Shown: positions 44,522 to 54,005, counted from the stretch's first letter. The stretch: DNA of 64,000 nt from an uncultured Nitrospirales bacterium (GCA_951812745.1 OX638327.1:2282995-2346994), one strand, 5' to 3'. Notes: generated from the sequence alone by a model not told the origin. Program-made: numbers and translations.

Positions 44522-45118
44522 CTATTTGCGGGGTTGCCGTTTTTTCTGGGTGGGGAGGGTGTCGGGAATGTTCTCAAGCGGGATGAACACCGCAAGGGCC
44601 ACCACGGTGCTCCACACCCCGGGCTTGCCGATCGCCGACTGGGTGATGTTCTGCGTCCGGACGATCTTTCCCCCCATTTTGAAGACCTGTTTCCGTTCAT
44701 TCCATGCCACGTCCGGATCGAAATCGATTCCCAACGTCGTGGCCAGCATTTGAGCGGCCAGGTCTTCCGTGTACTCGCCGGCTTCTTCGTCGGTTTCCCC
44801 ATACGCGTGATGTTCGGAGAGATACCCGTAGGTCTTGTGCCGGCCCTGGGGGATCGCCACGCCGATGGATGCCGAGATCAACCGGTTACGTTCGTTGGTT
44901 TCACTCCTGGCCATGACGCAGTAGGTGATCTCCCCGGGATTCAAGAGTTTTTCCCCATGCTTCCGTGGGATGATCTTGCAATTGGGCGGCAGGATGGATG
45001 ACACGCTGACCAGGTTGCAGTAGGCCACCCCGGCGCTTCGCAAGGCTTCTTCAAACGAGGCCAGCTTTTCCCGATGGACGCCGACCCCGCGGGTCAGAAA
45101 AATATGCGTGGGAACCAT
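44522..45118 (-). CDS. Pyruvoyl-dependent arginine decarboxylase
   Basis: The 198-residue protein matches PvlArgDC of archaea and some bacteria: THIFLTRGVGVHREKLASFE at the start and NLVSVSSILPPNCKII, whose Ser-Ser is the self-cleavage site that makes the pyruvoyl cofactor. Later blocks PGEITYCVMA and TYGYLSEHHAYGETDEEAGEY fit as well. It makes agmatine from arginine for polyamine synthesis. The gene is convergent with exonuclease III across the repeat array. Confidence 0.92.
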   Translation of the reverse strand: MVPTHIFLTRGVGVHREKLASFEEALRSAGVAYCNLVSVSSILPPNCKIIPRKHGEKLLNPGEITYCVMARSETNERNRLISASIGVAIPQGRHKTYGYLSEHHAYGETDEEAGEYTEDLAAQMLATTLGIDFDPDVAWNERKQVFKMGGKIVRTQNITQSAIGKPGVWSTVVALAVFIPLENIPDTLPTQKKRQPRK

Positions 45119-45296
45119 GTCTCCTCCCGGTCCTCAAGACAGGACGTGCCTGTGTATGGACAAAACGAGCGCTATAGTGACAAATCTTTGCAGGAAACCG
45201 CAAGACGGGTTTGTCAATTTCAGGTTGGTTCTGGGCCCGCAGGGGACGGCCCGCGCGCCGTCCCGCATTGACGGCGCTACAAAGAAAGGACACGGG

Positions 45297-46724
45297 TTAT
45301 CGGGACAGGTGCAGGACCAACAGCTTTTGGTCCGAGAGTTCCTGGATCGTGTATTTGACGCCTTCACGTCCCAACCCGGAATCTTTCATCCCGCCGTACG
45401 GCATATGGTCGGCCCGGAACGTCGGGATTTCATTGGCCAGCACCGTGCCCACGTCGAGCGCCCGATAGGCGCGGAAGATCGAATCGACGTTGCGGGTAAA
45501 AATGCCGGCCTGGAGACCATAGGGGGAGTCATTCACCATGTCGAAGGCCTGGTCGAGCTGTTGATACCGGGAAAGAGTCATCACCGGACCGAAGACTTCT
45601 TCGCAGGAGATTTTCATGCGTGGGTCTACGTCGGTCAGGACCGTGGGGTGCATCAACGACCCGTCACGAGTCCCGCCCGTTCTGAGCCGTGCGCCTTGCC
45701 GGACGGCTTCCTGGATCCAGGTTTCCACCCGGATGGCCGCGCGTTCGTCGATCAGCGGACCGACGACCGTGGCTTCGTCGGCAGGGTCCCCGGCCGGCAG
45801 GGTTTCGACGAGAGGCAGCAACTGCTCGAGGAAGGCGTCATACACGTCGTCGTGGAGGTACATGCGCTGGACGGAAATGCAGGTCTGTCCGGAATACGCA
45901 AATCCGCCCGTGACGCACCGTTGGGCGGCCTGGTGCAGGTCGGCATCGGGTTCGATGATGACCGCGGCATTGCCGCCCAGCTCAAGCAGGACCCGTTTCT
46001 TCCCTGCTTTGCCTTTCAGGCTCCAGCCGACCGCGGCGCTGCCGGTAAAACTCAAGGCTTGAATTCTCGGATCGCGGACCATGGATTCCGCCAGGGTGTT
46101 TTCGCACGGCAGGACGCTCAGGGTTCCTTCCGGTAGATCGAGTTCCTGAAAGAGCCGCCCCAATCGTAACGCGGTGAGGGGGGTTTGCGGAGCCGGTTTC
46201 AGCAGAATGGGGTTGCCGACGGCGAGGCACGGGGCCACTTTATGCGCGACCAGGTTCAGGGGGAAATTAAACGGGGTAATGCACAGGACCGGCCCGATCG
46301 GCACGCGTTGCCCGAGACCCAGGTGGCGTTCCATGCCCGGGCTGATGTCCATCGGGATGACTTCTCCCGGTATCCGTTTGGCTTCCTCGCACGCGATCGA
46401 AAAGGTTTGAACGGCCCGGTCCACTTCGCGCCGGGCATCGGTGATGGGTTTGCCCGCTTCCAGGCAGATGGTACGGGCAAAGTCTTCCTTTTGCTCTTTC
46501 AGTCTCGCGGCGAGGTGCTGGAGCGCCGTGGCGCGGGCATGGGAAGAGGACCGGGCGAGACTGGAAAAGGCTTTCAAGCTGAGGGTCACGGCCTCCTCGA
46601 CGTCGGCCGGTTGGGCGAGGCAGACCTCTGCGATCGGGGTGTCGGTAAACGGGTTGATTACCGGCTGACGCGCGGGGGTTTCACGCCATTCAGAACCGAC
46701 GAGAATGGGAGCGATGGTTTCCAT
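45297..46724 (-). CDS. Aldehyde dehydrogenase family protein
   Basis: The 475-residue NAD(P)-dependent dehydrogenase has ITPFNFPLNLVAHKVAPCLAVGNPILLKPA, abbreviated here as the PFNFPL...LKPA cofactor region, FTGSAAVGWSLKG, the catalytic Glu in LLELGGNAAVII and the catalytic Cys in SGQTCISVQR, and EEVFGPVMTL. These fit the glyceraldehyde-3-phosphate/lactaldehyde dehydrogenase-like branch. The substrate is unknown. The gene is 72 bp downstream of the DsbA-like gene on the same strand. Confidence 0.9.
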   Translation of the reverse strand: METIAPILVGSEWRETPARQPVINPFTDTPIAEVCLAQPADVEEAVTLSLKAFSSLARSSSHARATALQHLAARLKEQKEDFARTICLEAGKPITDARREVDRAVQTFSIACEEAKRIPGEVIPMDISPGMERHLGLGQRVPIGPVLCITPFNFPLNLVAHKVAPCLAVGNPILLKPAPQTPLTALRLGRLFQELDLPEGTLSVLPCENTLAESMVRDPRIQALSFTGSAAVGWSLKGKAGKKRVLLELGGNAAVIIEPDADLHQAAQRCVTGGFAYSGQTCISVQRMYLHDDVYDAFLEQLLPLVETLPAGDPADEATVVGPLIDERAAIRVETWIQEAVRQGARLRTGGTRDGSLMHPTVLTDVDPRMKISCEEVFGPVMTLSRYQQLDQAFDMVNDSPYGLQAGIFTRNVDSIFRAYRALDVGTVLANEIPTFRADHMPYGGMKDSGLGREGVKYTIQELSDQKLLVLHLSR

Positions 46725-46796
46725 GGAGACGGGATGAAATCAGGCGGAGTGTTAAACGTTCGGCCGTACTCGCATGATGACAGGGGCCCGCGCCTC

Positions 46797-47489
46797 TTAC
46801 AGGGACTCGGAAGAAGCTTTGGGGGAGGATACCGTTTGGAGCAGCTTGTCGATCTCTTCCTTGAACACCTCGTAGGGAAAGGCGCCGGGGATTGCGATGG
46901 CTTCTTGAGGATCATTCGTGGCGTATAAAATGAAATGCGGGGTGCCCCTGATCCCCAGTGCGCCTCCCTCCATTCGGTCTTTAAAAATGTCCTGGGTATA
47001 GCGGGATGCCTCGAGGCATGTGGTAAATTGCTTTGCATCGAGCCGGAGGTCTTCAGCCTGTTGCCGGAGTTGCGCCGTCGAAAATTTGTCGCCGCTTGAA
47101 AACAGCCGGTCGTGCATCGCCCAATACTGTCCCTGTTCTCCCGCGCATCGCGCGGCCAGGGCGGTCTCCACGCTCGGACCGCTGGGAGCCCGCGGGAAAT
47201 CACGGTACACCAGGCGGACCTTGCCGGTGTCGATATACTCGGAAAACAGGATCGGCCAGGTTTCCTGGAAAAATTTTTCGCAGAATCCGCACGTAAAATC
47301 CGAATATTCCAAGAGCGTGAGCGGGGCCTGAGGATTGCCGCGGACCCGGTCATCTTCCTCGGTAAACCCGTCGGTCGCCTGGGCACTGAAGGCAAGCCCG
47401 AGGCTCAAAACCGTCATCGCCAACCCGATTTTCAAACGACCGGACCGCATGGGGGAAGATGGATACGCCGATGGTGCAAAGGTTTTCAT
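46797..47489 (-). CDS. DsbA-like periplasmic thiol-disulfide oxidoreductase
   Basis: The 230-residue protein has an N-terminal signal peptide (KIGLAMTVLSLGLAFSAQA) and a thioredoxin fold with a helical insert (DsbA/thioredoxin_4): EYSDFTCGFCEKFF holds the CGFC active site, and GIRGTPHFILYAT the cis-proline. GGAGAGACG precedes the ATG. It likely makes or isomerises disulfides in exported proteins, which could include periplasmic cytochromes or Nxr partners, though no link is shown. Confidence 0.88.
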   Translation of the reverse strand: MKTFAPSAYPSSPMRSGRLKIGLAMTVLSLGLAFSAQATDGFTEEDDRVRGNPQAPLTLLEYSDFTCGFCEKFFQETWPILFSEYIDTGKVRLVYRDFPRAPSGPSVETALAARCAGEQGQYWAMHDRLFSSGDKFSTAQLRQQAEDLRLDAKQFTTCLEASRYTQDIFKDRMEGGALGIRGTPHFILYATNDPQEAIAIPGAFPYEVFKEEIDKLLQTVSSPKASSESL

Positions 47490-48030
47490 CGTCTCTCCTT
47501 TTTCATGAAATTTCTTACTTACAGTGTGAGTTGCCAGAACGCTTCTGTCAAGCCACGTGACACGGGGGCCATCCTCATATGGGTTCCGTCATTCGTTGAC
47601 AATTTCTTGCCATCAGGTAACGCCATGACTCAATCTTGGAGGTTAGACAAACGTCGCGTCATCCAACAATTTGGAAAGACTTTGATTTTCAGAAGACGAC
47701 TACAATCCGTGTTGAACAGTTTTATGTCAAATCTTCCGTTTGTACTGTGGAAGGCATGATTGTGGTGTCGCGTTACGAAAACGAAACGTTTTATGAGCCA
47801 TCCATTCAAAACGATGATTCCTAGAATAATATAACCTATTGTTTTTATTGATATAAAATTGAATATTTTGAAAATCTCCAGGGAATGGCGTTGTTGCGTC
47901 TGCTCTTTGTTTTCATATGGGTGATTTCATGCTACCAATTGGAAACGTGAGAGAAGATCCTGTATCGGGAAGAGAATATTTTTTTATTTATTTTCAACAT
48001 GTTATAAATATATTTTAAAAACGTTCAGGA
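47490..48030. other. AT-rich upstream region of the nitrite oxidoreductase operon
   Basis: About 540 bp with no supportable gene. The part from 47820 to 48020 is strongly AT-rich (runs such as ATATTTTTTTATTTATTTTC) and could bend DNA or bind IHF or an activator for the sigma-54-type promoter that follows. GTCATTCGTTGAC at 47588-47600 repeats the end of the IS110-flanking inverted repeat. Confidence 0.5.
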
Positions 48031-48046
48031 TGGCGCGAAAATTGCT
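48031..48046 (+). promoter_or_regulatory. Putative sigma-54 promoter of nxrAB
   Basis: TGGCGCGAAAATTGCT matches TGGCACG-N4-TTGCW with one mismatch. The GG (48032-48033) and GC (48044-48045) doublets are separated by exactly 10 bases, the strict spacing for sigma-54. Transcription would begin near 48057, giving a leader of about 165 bases. An enhancer-binding activator would be needed; none is encoded in the window. Confidence 0.7.
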
Positions 48047-48060
48047 AGAAAAGAGGGCAG

Positions 48061-48174
48061 ATGAAAGGAAATCAGCCGGTATTCATGGCGGATGATCAAC
48101 AGGATGATGAAGCAAGCGTCAGGAAAGGAGGTGGTCAGTCAAAGGGTTTCCCCTATAGGGGGTTTTTTCATTAA
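48061..48174 (+). CDS. Possible 37-residue leader ORF upstream of nxrA
   Basis: The ORF begins four bases after the predicted start of transcription region, with AGAGGG just upstream, and encodes MKGNQPVFMADDQQDDEASV followed by a Lys/Gly-rich tail ending GFFH. Its end overlaps the hairpin and T run at 48150-48168, the arrangement of an attenuator peptide. It has no recognised domain and may be fortuitous. Confidence 0.3.
   Translation: MKGNQPVFMADDQQDDEASVRKGGGQSKGFPYRGFFH
48150..48168 (+). terminator. Terminator-like hairpin in the nxrA leader
   Basis: CCCCTATAGGGG (48150-48161) can fold into a short GC stem with a TATA loop and is followed by T6 at 48163-48168. The stem is only 4-5 bp, so it would be weak, but its place about 50 bases before the nxrA start suggests attenuation or mRNA processing. 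It could also be a chance palindrome. Confidence 0.35.
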
Positions 48175-48221
48175 TCCATTCCACGTTAGGCCAATCGGCC
48201 TTTACACGAGGAGGTTTCGCA

Positions 48222-51200
48222 ATGTTTCTTTCTAGACGTCAATTTTTAAAGGTGACCACCGGGACGGTGGCGGCAGTGGCGTTGGCGGACAAAGCCTTGG
48301 CCCTGACCGCGCTGCAACCGGTTGTCGAAGTGGGCAATCCCCTGGGCGAGTATCCGGATCGCGCCTGGGAGCGGGTGTACCACGATCAGTATCGCTATGA
48401 TTCGTCGTTTACGTGGGTCTGCTCCCCGAACGACACCCACGCCTGCCGCGTGCGTTCCTTCGTGCGTAACGGTGTGGTCATGCGGGTCGAGCAAAACTAC
48501 GACCACCAAACCTATGAAGACCTCTACGGCAATCGCGGGACGTTTGCACACAATCCGCGGATGTGCTTGAAGGGGTACACGATGCATCGTCGGGTGTATG
48601 GGCCCTATCGGTTGAAAGGCCCCTTGATGCGCCGTGGTTGGAAAGCCTGGATGGATGCCGGTAGCCCGGAATTCACTCCGGACGTCATGAATAAGTTCAA
48701 ATTCACTTCGCGGTACCTGGATGACATGTTGCGGGTAAGCTGGGATACGGCGTTTACGTACCTGGCCAAAGCCATGGTCATTATCGCGGAGCGGTACAGC
48801 GGCGAAGCCGGTGCCCGTCGGTTGCGGGAGCAGGGCTATCCGCCGGAAATGATCGAGATGACCAAGGGTTCCGGCGTGCGGACCATGAAGTTCCGCGCGG
48901 GGATGCCCATCCTGGGCGTGATCGGCAAGATGTCCGTCACCCGGATGAACGGTGGCTGCGGCGCGTTGCTCGACCACTACATCCGGAAAGTGAAGCCCAA
49001 CCAGGCCCAAGGCGGCCGGTATTGGTCGAACTACACCTGGCACGGTGACCAAAACCCAGCGCATCCGTTCTGGTCCGGGGTGCAAACCTCTGACATCGAC
49101 ATGAGCGACATGCGGTTCTCGAAGTTGAACACAAGCTGGGGCAAGAACTTCGTCGAAAACAAGATGCCGGAAGCGCACTGGAAGCTCGAAAGTATCGAGC
49201 GTGGCGCGCGGGTGGTCGTGATCACGCCGGAGTACAATCCGACGGCGTATCGTGCCGACTACTGGATTCCGGTTCGGCCGGAGACGGACGCGGCATTGTT
49301 CTTGGGTGCCTGTAAGATCATGTTCGACGAGAACATGCATGACCATGATTTCTGCGCGGCCTATACGGACATGCCGATTCTGGTCCGTACGGACACGCTG
49401 CAATACCTTGATCCGCGCGACGTGATCAAGGGCTATTCCTTGCCGGACTTCTCCAAGACCTATTCGGGGAAAGTGCAAACCCTGAATCCGGCGAAGATTG
49501 CGCGTCTCGGCGGTTTCATGGTGTGGGATATGAACAAGAACCAAGCCGTGCCGATTCACCGTGAATTGGTGGGCTGGCATTACCGGAACAGTGGCATCGA
49601 GTCAGCCTTGACCGGGACCTACCGGGTGAAGTTGCTGAACGGCCGGGAAGTCGACGTGGCACCGATCTACCAGTTGTATCAAGTCCACTTGCAGGACTAC
49701 GACTTGGATACGGTCCACCAGATCAACCGGTCCCCGAAGGACTTGATCGTCCGCTGGGCCAGAGATTCAGGTACCATCAAACCGGCGACGATTCACAACG
49801 GGGAAGGCACGAACCACTACTTCCATCAAACCATCATTGCGCGTGGCGCGGCGATGGTGTTGATTATCGCCGGGAACGTCGGGAAGTTCGGGACCGGGCA
49901 ACATACCTGGGCCGGGAACTACAAAGCGGGGATCTGGAACGCCACCCCGTGGTCCGGCGGTGGTTTGGGCACGCACACTGCGGAGAATCCGTTCAAGATC
50001 ACGACGGATCCGAATGCACATGGTAAGGAAGTGCACGTGCGTGGCTACTACTATGGTGAAGAGGTGGCTTACTGGAACCATGGGGATACGGCGTTGATCG
50101 TGAACACGCCGAAGTATGGGCGCCGGGTGTTTACCGGAAAAACGCACATGCCGACCCCGACCAAGTTCCGGTGGGTGGCGAACGTGAACGTGTTGAACAA
50201 CGCCAAACACCACTATGACATGGTGAAGAACGTGGACCCACACATTGAATGTATCGTCACCCAGGATATCGAGATGACCTCGGACGTGAACCACGCGGAC
50301 GTGGCCATGGGTGTGAATACGTGGATGGAGTTCACGTATCCCGAACATACGGCGACGGTGTCGAATCCGTGGTTCCAGGTGTGGAAAGGGGGCATCCGGC
50401 CCTTGTATGACACCAGAAACGACCTGGATACGACAGCCGGCGTGGCTGCCCATTTGACCAACATGACGGGCGATGGGCGGTTCCGGGATTACTTCAAGTT
50501 CGTCTTCGACAACCGGGTGGACGTGTACGTGCAACGGTTGTTGGATGCCAGTTGTACGGGGTACGGGTACAGTGTTGACACCATGCTCAAGTCCGAGAAG
50601 GGCTGGATGGTGCTGTGCCGGACGTATCCACGGCAACCGTTCTGGGAAGAGACGAACGAATCGAAGCCGCAATGGACGCGGACTGGCCGGTATGAAAACT
50701 ACCGGACGGAGCCGGAAGCCATTGAGTACGGTGAAAACTTCATTTCGCACCGGGAAGGTACGGAGGCCACTCCATACCTGCCGAACGCGATTATGACGAC
50801 GAACCCGTACGTACGGCCGGATGACTACGGTATTCCTATCACGGCGCAGCACCATGACGACAAGACGGTGCGGAACATTGCGCTGCCGTGGCAGGAAATC
50901 AAACGGTACTCCAACCCGCTGTGGGAGAAGGGGTATCAATTCTACTGCGTGACGCCGAAGACGCGGCATCGTGTACACAGCCAATGGTCAGTGAACGACT
51001 GGGTGCAGATGTATGAGTCGAACTTCGGTGACGCGTATCGGATGGATAAACGGACACCGGGCGTGGGTGAGCATCAATTACACATGAACCCACAAGCGGC
51101 GAAAGACCGGGGCATCAACGACGGTGACTATGTGTACGTTGACGGCAATCCGGTTGATCGGCCGTACCGAGGATGGAGACCGAGTGACCCGTACTACAAA

Positions 51201-51659
51201 GTGGCTCGGTTGATGATTCGGTCGAAGTACAACCCGGCGTTCCCGTACCACGTGACGATGGCGAAACACGCTCCGTACGTGGCAACCGCGAAATCCGTGA
51301 AGGGTCACGAAACCCGACCGGATGGACGGGCCATCGCGATGGATACGGGTTATCAATCCAACTTCCGGTATGGGGCGCAACAGTCCTTTACCCGGGACTG
51401 GTTGATGCCGATGCACCAAACCGACTCACTGCCAGGGAAACACGCAGTGGGCTGGAAGTTTAAATTCGGGTATCAAGTGGACAACCATGCGGTCAACACC
51501 ACTCCGAAAGAATGTCTGATGCGGATTACAAAAGCAGAGGACGGTGGTATCGGCGGCAGGGGTCCATGGGAGCCAGTCCGGACCGGGTTTACGCCTGGAC
51601 AGGAAAATGAGTTCATGATCAAGTGGCTCAAAGGCGACCACATTAAGATCAAGGTGTAA
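48222..51659 (+). CDS. nxrA: Nitrite oxidoreductase alpha subunit
   Basis: The 1145-residue catalytic subunit of the DMSO reductase type II family has a twin-arginine signal (SRRQFLK, residues 4-10, then a hydrophobic stretch ending KALAL), so the enzyme is exported to the periplasm as in Nitrospira. A Cys/His stretch (C67, H73, C75) and C115 fit the proximal [4Fe-4S] cluster. Regions such as WSNYTWHGDQNPAHPFWSG and HNGEGTNHYFHQ belong to the molybdopterin cofactor pocket. It oxidises nitrite to nitrate, passing electrons to NxrB. The sequence is of Nitrospira type and full length. GAGGAGG lies eight bases before the ATG. Confidence 0.97.
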   Translation: MFLSRRQFLKVTTGTVAAVALADKALALTALQPVVEVGNPLGEYPDRAWERVYHDQYRYDSSFTWVCSPNDTHACRVRSFVRNGVVMRVEQNYDHQTYEDLYGNRGTFAHNPRMCLKGYTMHRRVYGPYRLKGPLMRRGWKAWMDAGSPEFTPDVMNKFKFTSRYLDDMLRVSWDTAFTYLAKAMVIIAERYSGEAGARRLREQGYPPEMIEMTKGSGVRTMKFRAGMPILGVIGKMSVTRMNGGCGALLDHYIRKVKPNQAQGGRYWSNYTWHGDQNPAHPFWSGVQTSDIDMSDMRFSKLNTSWGKNFVENKMPEAHWKLESIERGARVVVITPEYNPTAYRADYWIPVRPETDAALFLGACKIMFDENMHDHDFCAAYTDMPILVRTDTLQYLDPRDVIKGYSLPDFSKTYSGKVQTLNPAKIARLGGFMVWDMNKNQAVPIHRELVGWHYRNSGIESALTGTYRVKLLNGREVDVAPIYQLYQVHLQDYDLDTVHQINRSPKDLIVRWARDSGTIKPATIHNGEGTNHYFHQTIIARGAAMVLIIAGNVGKFGTGQHTWAGNYKAGIWNATPWSGGGLGTHTAENPFKITTDPNAHGKEVHVRGYYYGEEVAYWNHGDTALIVNTPKYGRRVFTGKTHMPTPTKFRWVANVNVLNNAKHHYDMVKNVDPHIECIVTQDIEMTSDVNHADVAMGVNTWMEFTYPEHTATVSNPWFQVWKGGIRPLYDTRNDLDTTAGVAAHLTNMTGDGRFRDYFKFVFDNRVDVYVQRLLDASCTGYGYSVDTMLKSEKGWMVLCRTYPRQPFWEETNESKPQWTRTGRYENYRTEPEAIEYGENFISHREGTEATPYLPNAIMTTNPYVRPDDYGIPITAQHHDDKTVRNIALPWQEIKRYSNPLWEKGYQFYCVTPKTRHRVHSQWSVNDWVQMYESNFGDAYRMDKRTPGVGEHQLHMNPQAAKDRGINDGDYVYVDGNPVDRPYRGWRPSDPYYKVARLMIRSKYNPAFPYHVTMAKHAPYVATAKSVKGHETRPDGRAIAMDTGYQSNFRYGAQQSFTRDWLMPMHQTDSLPGKHAVGWKFKFGYQVDNHAVNTTPKECLMRITKAEDGGIGGRGPWEPVRTGFTPGQENEFMIKWLKGDHIKIKV

Positions 51660-51730
51660 GCAGATAACCATGATCAAATGTGGACTATTAGCAATTGGAC
51701 TAACTTTGGTTCAAAGAAACGGAGGAACTT

Positions 51731-53020
51731 ATGCCAGAAGTATATAATTGGCAATTAGGACGGAAGATGCTGTATCCCTATGAGGAACGGCATCCAAAGT
51801 GGCAATTCGCCTTTGTGTTCAACATCAATCGCTGCTTGGCCTGCCAGACCTGTTCCATGGCGGATAAATCCACATGGCTGTTCTCGAAAGGCCAGGAATA
51901 CATGTGGTGGAACAACGTGGAGACGAAACCGTATGGTGGATATCCACAGTTCTACGACGTGAAAATCACGCAGTTGATCGAACAAGTCAACCCAGGCGGA
52001 CAGGTGTGGAACGTGCGGGTCGGCCGCAAACACCATGCGCCGTATGGGGTGTTCGAAGGTATGACGATTTTTGATGCCGGGGCGAAAGTCGGCCAGGCAG
52101 CGATCGGGTACATACCGACGGACCAAGAATGGCGTTTTGTCAACATTTATGAAGACACGGCCACGTCAATGCGCGCCATTGTGGAAGGCATTGATAAGAC
52201 CGGGTTTACCAAGGAAGAACCATGGCGCATGACCGGCAGCAGCTTGCCGGAACATGAAACCTACTTCTTCTATCTTCAACGCATTTGTAACCATTGCACG
52301 TATCCGGGTTGTTTGGCCGCCTGTCCGCGGAAAGCCATCTATAAGAGGCCTGAGGATGGGATCGTGCTGATCGACCAGAACCGGTGCCGTGGGTACAAGA
52401 AGTGCGTGGAGCAATGTCCATACAAAAAGCCAATGTATCGGGGCACGACTCGGGTGACCGAGAAGTGCATCGCCTGCTATCCGCGGGTCGAGGGGAAAGA
52501 TCCTCTCACCGGTGGAGAGCCGATGGAAACCCGGTGTATGGCGGCCTGCGTGGGTAAGATTCGCTTACAGAACCTCGTCAAGGTCGGCGAGGATGGACTG
52601 TGGGCGGAAGATCGGTGGAACCCCCTGTATTACACCATCCGGGTGGAACAGGTGGCGTTACCGCTGTACCCGCAATGGGGCACGGAGCCGAACGGGTTTT
52701 ACATTCCCCCGCGGCAAGCGCCTCGTGGCTACATCCGGCAGATGTTCGGGCCGGGCGTGGACAATGCGATCGAGAAGTACTTGGTGCCGAGCCGGGAACT
52801 GTTAGCCGTCCTCCAGCTCTGGAGAGCGAGCCAACAAATCGTGTTCCGGTACGACATCATTCCTGGACCGAAAGTGTTTGAGACCCAAATTCACGGTCGG
52901 AAGTTCGAGATGTACAACGACACCGTGTTAGGGTTCAACAAGTCCGGGAAGGAAGCCGTGCGGCAGCAAGTGGAAGAGCCGATTTACATTCGGCCAGCCG
53001 AACGCGCTACCTGGCTGTAA
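51731..53020 (+). CDS. nxrB: Nitrite oxidoreductase beta subunit
   Basis: The 429-residue electron-transfer subunit has four cysteine groups for three [4Fe-4S] and one [3Fe-4S] or fourth cluster: C35-L-A-C38-Q-T-C41, CNHCTYPGCLAACPRKA, CRGYKKCVEQCPYKK and CIACYPRVEGKDP...CMAACVGKI. No signal peptide is present; it is presumably exported together with NxrA through Tat. It lies 71 bp after nxrA with GGAGG before the ATG. Sequence matches Nitrospira NxrB, a common marker gene. No gamma subunit is encoded here, as expected for this group. Confidence 0.97.
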   Translation: MPEVYNWQLGRKMLYPYEERHPKWQFAFVFNINRCLACQTCSMADKSTWLFSKGQEYMWWNNVETKPYGGYPQFYDVKITQLIEQVNPGGQVWNVRVGRKHHAPYGVFEGMTIFDAGAKVGQAAIGYIPTDQEWRFVNIYEDTATSMRAIVEGIDKTGFTKEEPWRMTGSSLPEHETYFFYLQRICNHCTYPGCLAACPRKAIYKRPEDGIVLIDQNRCRGYKKCVEQCPYKKPMYRGTTRVTEKCIACYPRVEGKDPLTGGEPMETRCMAACVGKIRLQNLVKVGEDGLWAEDRWNPLYYTIRVEQVALPLYPQWGTEPNGFYIPPRQAPRGYIRQMFGPGVDNAIEKYLVPSRELLAVLQLWRASQQIVFRYDIIPGPKVFETQIHGRKFEMYNDTVLGFNKSGKEAVRQQVEEPIYIRPAERATWL

Positions 53021-53040
53021 GAAGCCTGGTAGGGTTTGTA

Positions 53041-53078
53041 AAAAAAGCCGGAGGTTTTCGGACCTCCGGCTTTTTTTT
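53041..53078 (+). terminator. Strong intrinsic terminator of nxrAB
   Basis: Arms GCCGGAGGT (53047-53055) and ACCTCCGGC (53062-53070) flank a six-base TTTCGG loop and are followed by T8. An A run on the left also makes it a terminator for the opposite strand. Confidence 0.95.
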
Positions 53079-53206
53079 GTTGAAAAACCGTGTAGCGAGA
53101 AGAGACCCACAAAAAATTTGCTTAGATTCCTTCTCTAAATGGTGTATCCTAAAGAAATGTTTTTGCTCTCATCCAGACACCGTGACGAAAGACGCGATCC
53201 CGAGAT

Positions 53207-53590
53207 ATGGGAGAAACCGGAATAGAGCGCACAAGCACAATAGGGGACGGCCCATCTGCCGTCTCTATCTCTCCTCCTGATCCCGTTCCTTTTTCAGCCC
53301 GGGCGATTCCCTTTTGGGAACTCCTGGAAACCGGGAAGGTACCCGATGAGTATCTCAGGACGGAGTACGTGACTCAACAATTTGTCGAACGGTTGGTTCA
53401 TTATGTGTTGAGCATCCCCTCGAAATCGATTTCCATCACCCAGCTTTCGGCCATTCTCGAGCAAATTGATGCCCGTCAGCAGATTTTCTTTTTTAAACGC
53501 TTAAAGGAAACCAGTCCCCACAGCTTGAAGGAGTTTGCTCCCCTGTATTACGGCTTTATGGCAGAATTTCATCCGTTATTGTTTACGTGA
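53207..53590 (+). CDS. Small conserved protein of unknown function
   Basis: The 127-residue protein is mostly helical after a Pro/Ser-rich start (EYVTQQFVERLVHYVLSIPS, ITQLSAILEQIDARQQIFFFKRL). No signal peptide, membrane helix or catalytic motif is seen. The ATG at 53207 has no clear ribosome site; the conserved-looking part begins near residue 30. It follows the nxr terminator and is 46 bp upstream of the next small gene, possibly in one unit. Confidence 0.5.
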   Translation: MGETGIERTSTIGDGPSAVSISPPDPVPFSARAIPFWELLETGKVPDEYLRTEYVTQQFVERLVHYVLSIPSKSISITQLSAILEQIDARQQIFFFKRLKETSPHSLKEFAPLYYGFMAEFHPLLFT

Positions 53591-53636
53591 CCCGCTGTCC
53601 GGAGCCCGGTCTCTTACGAGGAATTTAGGAGGTACA

Positions 53637-54005
53637 ATGAACTCAACTTTACATCGAGCGATGTCGAGTTTTTACAACCTGATCTATGAAGCACAGGCGT
53701 TTTCCACGATCATGGCTCGAATCGATTCGGCTGACCACGATCGGTATTTGGGGCGAGTGGAAGGGCTCAATTGGGTGCTTGATCGGTGCCAGGAGTTTGA
53801 AGACGTGGACCAGAATCTCACCACAGCCTCCCTTCACAAATTGTTAGGCGACGTCAAATCGGATCTGGATCATGAATTATCCGTGCAACGACGTGAAAAG
53901 GGCAGGAGGGCTGACGGACGGGAAGAAGCGCTGATCTTCGTGACCGATTACCTCACGAGTCTGATTACGGCCACGGAAATCGAATCGGCCAAAAGCCCGG
54001 TCTAA
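53637..54005 (+). CDS. Small helical protein of unknown function
   Basis: The 122-residue protein starts at an ATG with AGGAGG six bases upstream; a longer reading from 53535 overlaps the previous gene and is less likely. It is helical and charged (SFYNLIYEAQAFSTIMARID, RYLGRVEGLNWVLDRCQEFE, LGDVKSDLDHEL). I do not recognise the family. Together with the previous gene it may be a small unit downstream of nxrB. Confidence 0.6.
   Translation: MNSTLHRAMSSFYNLIYEAQAFSTIMARIDSADHDRYLGRVEGLNWVLDRCQEFEDVDQNLTTASLHKLLGDVKSDLDHELSVQRREKGRRADGREEALIFVTDYLTSLITATEIESAKSPV

Noticed and set aside
44444..45001. 185-codon plus-strand ORF covering the decamer repeats
   Set aside because: It runs antisense to the pyruvoyl arginine decarboxylase, which has its Ser-Ser cleavage motif on the minus strand, and its N-terminus is only translated repeat.
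48246..50984. Long antisense frames (444 and 405 codons) opposite nxrA
   Set aside because: nxrA is unmistakable on the plus strand. The antisense products are His/Arg/Pro-rich low-complexity sequence typical of mirrored GC-rich codons.
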